Below, piece after piece: positions 59,801-64,000 of a stretch of 64,000 bases of DNA. The first letter of the stretch is position 1, and each line of letters starts with the position of its first letter. Origin of the DNA: Neurospora intermedia. Lineage: Eukaryota > Ascomycota > Sordariomycetes > Sordariales > Sordariaceae. The position numbers were made by a program, and so were the translations under genes. The notes below the pieces were generated by a model. The model did no database searches and was not told the DNA's origin. It saw nothing but the letters and a program-made list of their open reading frames with translations. The DNA is taken from assembly GCA_037102815.1 (NCBI GenBank), contig BTPP01000013.1, positions 372,001 to 436,000 of the forward strand. Direction: 5' to 3'.

Positions 59801-60400
59801 ATTATATACCTCCTTTACCGGTACTATACTTAATACGAGGTCGCTAGCCTTAATATAAAATTAAAACGACCGTCGCTACTAATTAATATTAGAGTTTTAC
59901 TTATAAAGCTAGGGGTAATTGAAGATAATTTCTACAGCCAGGGATTCGATTATAATAAAAATAATTCGCTTCGTTCGTTTAATACTATAGGAATTATATA
60001 TTTTAATAAAATAGGTAATTATATTATATATAGGAATAGATTAAAGGGAGAAATTAATAAAATAATAGGGTATTAAATTAATTTTTATATTTAATAGGAA
60101 TAAATACCTATTAATTAGGTTTAATTCCGCGCCCGAATTTATTAACCCTTATATACTCCGCTAATTTCTATAAATCCTTATTAATAATTTCGTTTCTAAA
60201 TATAATTACAATTTACCTACATTATCCTAAACGGTTATAATTACCGTTTTAACTATAATTGGCTTAGTATTCGCTCTATATAAAGGGGTACCTACGGGGA
60301 TAGAGCAATTCTGCGCTAAATAACCGACTTAATTATAATTATAATAAATTCAATTCTAGTATACTATTATAAAATAGCCTATTATATTATATTTATAATA
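56900..60400 (-). pseudogene. Degraded gag-pol of the nested gypsy element
   Basis: From right to left on the minus strand: a CCHC knuckle readable as Y-Y-N-Y-N-stop-V-G-Y-L-A-Q-N-C, where Tyr codons stand for mutated Cys/His codons; reverse transcriptase; RNase H including FFLRKKLLEEIKYRVGNREL; and integrase. Every segment carries many stops. No functional protein is possible. Family assignment is from motif order. Confidence 0.8.
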
Positions 60401-61733
60401 AATATTCGGTAGTTTTAATTAAGTATAATAGCTATACGTATAACTTTTCTAGCGATAAAAGGAATAAATAAAATTAGGATTTATTTAAAAAATAGTAGGG
60501 GGGCGACGGGGGAAATCGGAGGGGTTAATACTATAGGATAATTAAGAAGGAATATTCGAAGAAGAAGTAGGAGGGTATAAAGACGAAGAAGACGGCGGAG
60601 TATACCTTAAAAATATTTAGTATTAGTAATATAATATAAACGGTTCAATATTTTCTAAGCCTTTTAATTATTCTACGTATATTATTGCTTCATTTATTAT
60701 ATTAATACTAATTATTAAGAGGACACTTTATTTAAAAAGGAGGCGCAACCGATTGGCCTAAGTAACAATCCGAATATATTCTAGTTAATTGTATAATAAA
60801 TTAAATTCTTCGGTATAATAGTAATTATAAACGTTACGAACGGTTTCCGAAGCACTTTACTATATACGTTCGAATTTATTGAGTACGGATTATTTAATAG
60901 CCTAAGTATTATTATTATATTTAATCTCTAAAAAAGTACGGAGGTCGCTCTACGTAGGCGTATTACGAATAATATTATACCCGGGCTTATTATAGAGAAT
61001 TAATATTAATTTAATTTATATATTCTTAGGGTTACCCTTAATATAACTAACGGCGAACGAGAGGGAAGTACGGGGGTACTCTTGAAAATATATATTAACA
61101 TTATAGAAATAATTTTATAATTATAAAAAATTTTTATTAATAAATTTAATAATATTATATTTAGAACGGTATTCGGTATAGGCCGGCGTAATTGCAATTA
61201 GTAAAAGAATAATTATAGCAACGGCCGCTAATAAAGGGGTAGTAAGGGGAGGTATAGTAAAAATATAAATTTAGTTATAAAAGAAGTAGTTTTAATAATA
61301 GAACCCGGCGGGGATAGGGGGGTAATTTCCTATTAAGTTTTATTTAGTAAGGCCTACGAAAGTAAATTATTCTTATTAAGATATATACGAAGGGAGATAA
61401 TTGAGGAGGAATTTAATAACGGCGAACCGAAATTCGAATAATTACTATTTATATATGAATTCGTCGGCTTCCGAAGTTTAAAAATACGAACGGAGAACCT
61501 AAGGCGGCGTAGAAGGGTAATCTTCGTTATTATTTTCTTCGACGGATTCTACAATAAACTAATATTATTATAATAAAGGCGGAGGAGGTTAAATTATTTT
61601 AATTATAGTAATTATAAAGGTAGTAGTACGAAAGGGGCGAGGAGTAGCTTCGGCGGTTCGAAAAATAAACCGGCCACTACGTATATATATCTTAACGGTA
61701 TTGGTTTAACTCCCGGAGAAAGAATTATCAATT

Positions 61734-62074
61734 TATTAGGGATATAGGCGAAAAGTAGATTAAAGTAACTACGGTCGTAGCTATACGTAGGGGACGGTAA
61801 ATTAGGGGTCAATCCAAAAATATATTAATAGCTACCGACTATAATGAATTACGCTTCGTTGAACCTCTTTTATACCTTATATAAATTCTATTTATCCGCT
61901 AAAGAGTATTATAGAGTCCCGTACTCATTTGGCGCCCCGATACAGTGCCGGATTATCCTTCCTACGAGCCCGACCCGATATAGGCGCTGCCATTATTAGT
62001 CTGCCGCTTCGGCCGATAGAGCGGAGCAACAGCCGTTAGAGTACTTCTATACACAGGCTCTTAGCCTCCTAACA
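61734..62074 (-). repeat. Right (5') LTR
   Basis: 341 bp, begins TATTAGGGATATAGGCG (TG changed to TA) and ends CTCCTAACA. Followed directly by GAGGG. Confidence 0.9.
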
Positions 62075-64000
62075 GAGGGCCGGTTTTAATTTCTGTAGGA
62101 TAATATATTTAGGACTATAGCCTCCTTACTTAAGCGGTAAACGAAGTAGAAATTAAACTATAATAAATATTCTACTTAGTAAATTTATTATTTAGAAAAG
62201 CCTTAGCGCTCTATAAAGTATTTTAAATTATAGTAATCGGTAAGAATAGTAAAGGTTTTATAATTATATAACTCTATAGACTATTTTTTAAAGTAGGAAA
62301 TAATTACTAATATTTCTTTATTATAAATAAGGTAATTATATTCGGCTATAGAAAATTTCCTAGAGTAGAAGGTTATAGCGCATTGGGTACCGTTATTTAT
62401 TTTTTACATTAGTACGCTTCCGAGCGTATAACTATTATAATTTACTTTTAAGAAGGTTTTATAGTCGGGGTTAAATTCTATAAGGATGGGCGCGTATATA
62501 AATAGGCGTTTAAGGAATTAGAAGGTTATATTATACTCTTTAATCTATTCGAACGTAATTCCTTTACTTGTAAATTTAATTAGGAGTATAGTTACTTTAG
62601 AAAATTAAAGGATAAATATATAGTAGTAATTTATAAATCCGAAGAAATTGCGTACGCTTTTTTATAAGGTAGGAGCGAATTAATTGAGGATTACCTTAAC
62701 CTTTTTAGAGTCGGTTTATACGTTTATACTTATATAGATAATAAAATTGAAATATTTAACCTTCTTTATAGAAAATTTATATTTATTAGGGTTGAAGTAT
62801 AGTTTATACTCCTTAAATCTTTCTAGAACTATAGTTACTTTCTTCTTATAATCTTCTTTAAACTTAGAGGAGTAAATAAATACGTTATTTATATAGGTAG
62901 AGTAGAAATTATTTAAGTAATTGTAGAGGATAGAGTTAATATACTTCTAGAACGAAGCTGGGGCTTTAGAGAGACTAAAAGGGATAATTATCTATTCGAA
63001 GAATCTATAATGTATTCTAAAAGTAATTTTACTCTTCTCTCCTATAATTATATATATTTTATAGAATACTACTATAATATCGACCTTTATATATTAATAT
63101 ACTCCTTTTAAAACTCTAAAGGTTTTATAAATTAGGGAGAGAGGGTAGTAATTTATATAGGTAATAATATTTAAAGTTCTATAATTATAATAAAAGCGAA
63201 GTCCGCCTTCTAATTTACAAACGAATAGTACTAGGGCTCCGGCCTTTAAACTATTCGCTCGAATATATCCTTTATTAAGGAGGTTTTTAAGTATCTTCTT
63301 TAATATTAATAGCTCTTTTCCAAATATACTATATAAGGACCTAAAGGGGAGGGGGAAGTCCTATCCGTTTAAACCCTTCTTTAAGGGGATTATATAATTA
63401 ATGCTAGGTTTATAAGGGTTAAATTTATTAGCTTTTTCTTTTATTTATAGAAGGAGGAGGTAGTAGAATTATTTAGGGATCTTCTCTCGGAGTTAGGCTT
63501 TTATATAAACCTTCTTTAGGGTAAGGGCCTTCTTTATATTTTTAAAATTAATAGTAAAAATGTAATCCTCGGCTATAATTCGCTTATATTCTTTATATAT
63601 ACGATTAATAGTATTTACGAACGTAGTAGTTATTATATATATAATAGATTTTACTTCTTTAATAAATAGGGTTTCTTCTTTCTCTTTACTTCTAATATAG
63701 GGAATTTAATTATTTATTACTCCTATATAGAGGCGCTTCTCGTAGGGGACTGAGTAGGCTCTATAGGTAACGAACTATAATTTATTTAAAATTAGAGGGT
63801 ATTTAAATTCGGGGATAATGTAAGCTACTATTAGTTTAATATAGCTATTAACCTTTATAACGAGCTAAGCGAAGTTTTTAATAGTAGCGCCTTCTATAGT
63901 TATAGACGCTCCTTTTATTTAGCGTATAGGGATGGGAATTATAGGGATTTTAAAGTTATAAATAACTTTTTTATTAATTGCGGTATAGTATTAATAACCT
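62075..64000 (-). pseudogene. Host gypsy element, RNase H and reverse transcriptase part (continues off window)
   Basis: Minus-strand 62302-62379 reads AITFYSRKFSIAEYNYLIYN, the RNase H block of Ty3/gypsy elements. Minus-strand 62950-63045 reads ITFRIHYRFFE then PFSLSKAPASF, the reverse transcriptase block FRTRYGxFE..MPFGLxNAPA. With the integrase at 51.2 kb it forms one element split by the 9.9-kb insertion. RIP stops throughout. Confidence 0.8.

Larger units (their letters stand above)
52141..62074 (-). mobile_element. Complete Ty3/gypsy LTR retrotransposon, RIP-inactivated, nested
   Basis: Two 341-bp direct repeats (52141-52481 and 61734-62074) are the LTRs. GAGGG sits directly outside both, the 5-bp target duplication. 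A G-rich polypurine tract (C-run at 52485-52494 on the plus strand) abuts the left LTR, so the element reads right to left. The minus-strand order is CCHC zinc knuckle (60305-60346), reverse transcriptase with ILIYSKNKKDY after a mutated YxDD (58861-58920), RNase H (about 58200-58440, with NRELLVIIGALK), and integrase Y-P-stop-T-D-G (about 56938-56970). This is the gypsy order. At 9.9 kb it is long; the extra lies between integrase and polypurine tract and holds tandem repeats and a 70-T run. Confidence 0.9.
46690..64000. repeat. RIP-inactivated AT-rich heterochromatin-type block of nested retroelements
   Basis: Composition changes abruptly after about 46.68 kb. The block is AT-rich, dominated by TA steps, and nearly lacks CpA and TpG. 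No intact gene is present. Most of the block is retroelement sequence with Gln/Trp codons turned into stops. It continues past the right window edge. Confidence 0.9.

Noticed and set aside
46690-64000. The AT-rich block as a centromere
   Set aside because: Nested RIP-mutated retroelements also form dispersed heterochromatin; 17 kb at a window edge cannot tell these apart.
1-64000. CRISPR arrays, operons, bacterial-type elements or rRNA genes
   Set aside because: None seen; the sequence is nuclear fungal DNA, and no dispersed 5S rRNA gene was recognised.

Overview
The window comes from a filamentous ascomycete, almost certainly a Neurospora close to N. crassa. The strongest evidence is the sterol C-14 reductase gene at 4722-6280. 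Its deduced 490-residue protein and single intron fit N. crassa erg-3. It sits beside an AA9 lytic polysaccharide monooxygenase (LPMO) with a CBM1 and a GH3 beta-glucosidase, an arrangement I recall from N. crassa linkage group III. Introns are short, with GT..AG ends and CTAAC/CTGAC-type branch sites. Repeats carry the signature of RIP (repeat-induced point mutation): TpA excess, scarcity of CpA and TpG, and stop codons in place of Gln and Trp codons. The species call is from memory of these proteins, not from a database search.

Layout. Positions 1-11.4 kb hold ordinary genes: a riboflavin-kinase-like protein cut by the window edge, a basic conserved protein, erg-3, an MRH-domain (mannose-6-phosphate-receptor-like) membrane protein and the LPMO. 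Positions 11.6-17.4 kb form an accessory island. It contains three paralogous small cysteine-rich genes on the minus strand and three different terminal-inverted-repeat elements, one of which has split the third paralogue. Positions 19-27 kb hold a medium-chain reductase, a secreted PAN/apple-like protein and the GH3 beta-glucosidase. Positions 28.16-32.30 kb are a heavily RIP-mutated Mutator-like DNA transposon with 98-bp terminal inverted repeats and a likely 10-bp target duplication. Positions 32.3-46.4 kb hold a tRNA-Trp gene, a second copy of the 594-bp element, a DUF6604-like gene with a frameshift, a secreted carboxylesterase, a DUF1993 protein, a small conserved protein and a small secreted cysteine-rich protein.

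From about 46.69 kb to the right edge the DNA is AT-rich RIP-inactivated heterochromatin-type sequence. I could resolve a complete Ty3/gypsy LTR retrotransposon (52141-62074; two 341-bp LTRs; GAGGG target duplication; minus orientation). It is inserted inside a second gypsy element, between that element's RNase H and integrase, and the host element continues past the window edge. A separate eroded plus-strand coding relic lies at about 48.85-50.25 kb.

Functionally, the LPMO, beta-glucosidase and carboxylesterase are secreted plant-biomass enzymes spread over 32 kb. erg-3 belongs to ergosterol synthesis, and the MRH protein probably to Golgi/vacuole sorting. Gene models were assembled by hand from reading frames and splice sites. 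The frame sums of all spliced models given here are exact multiples of three.
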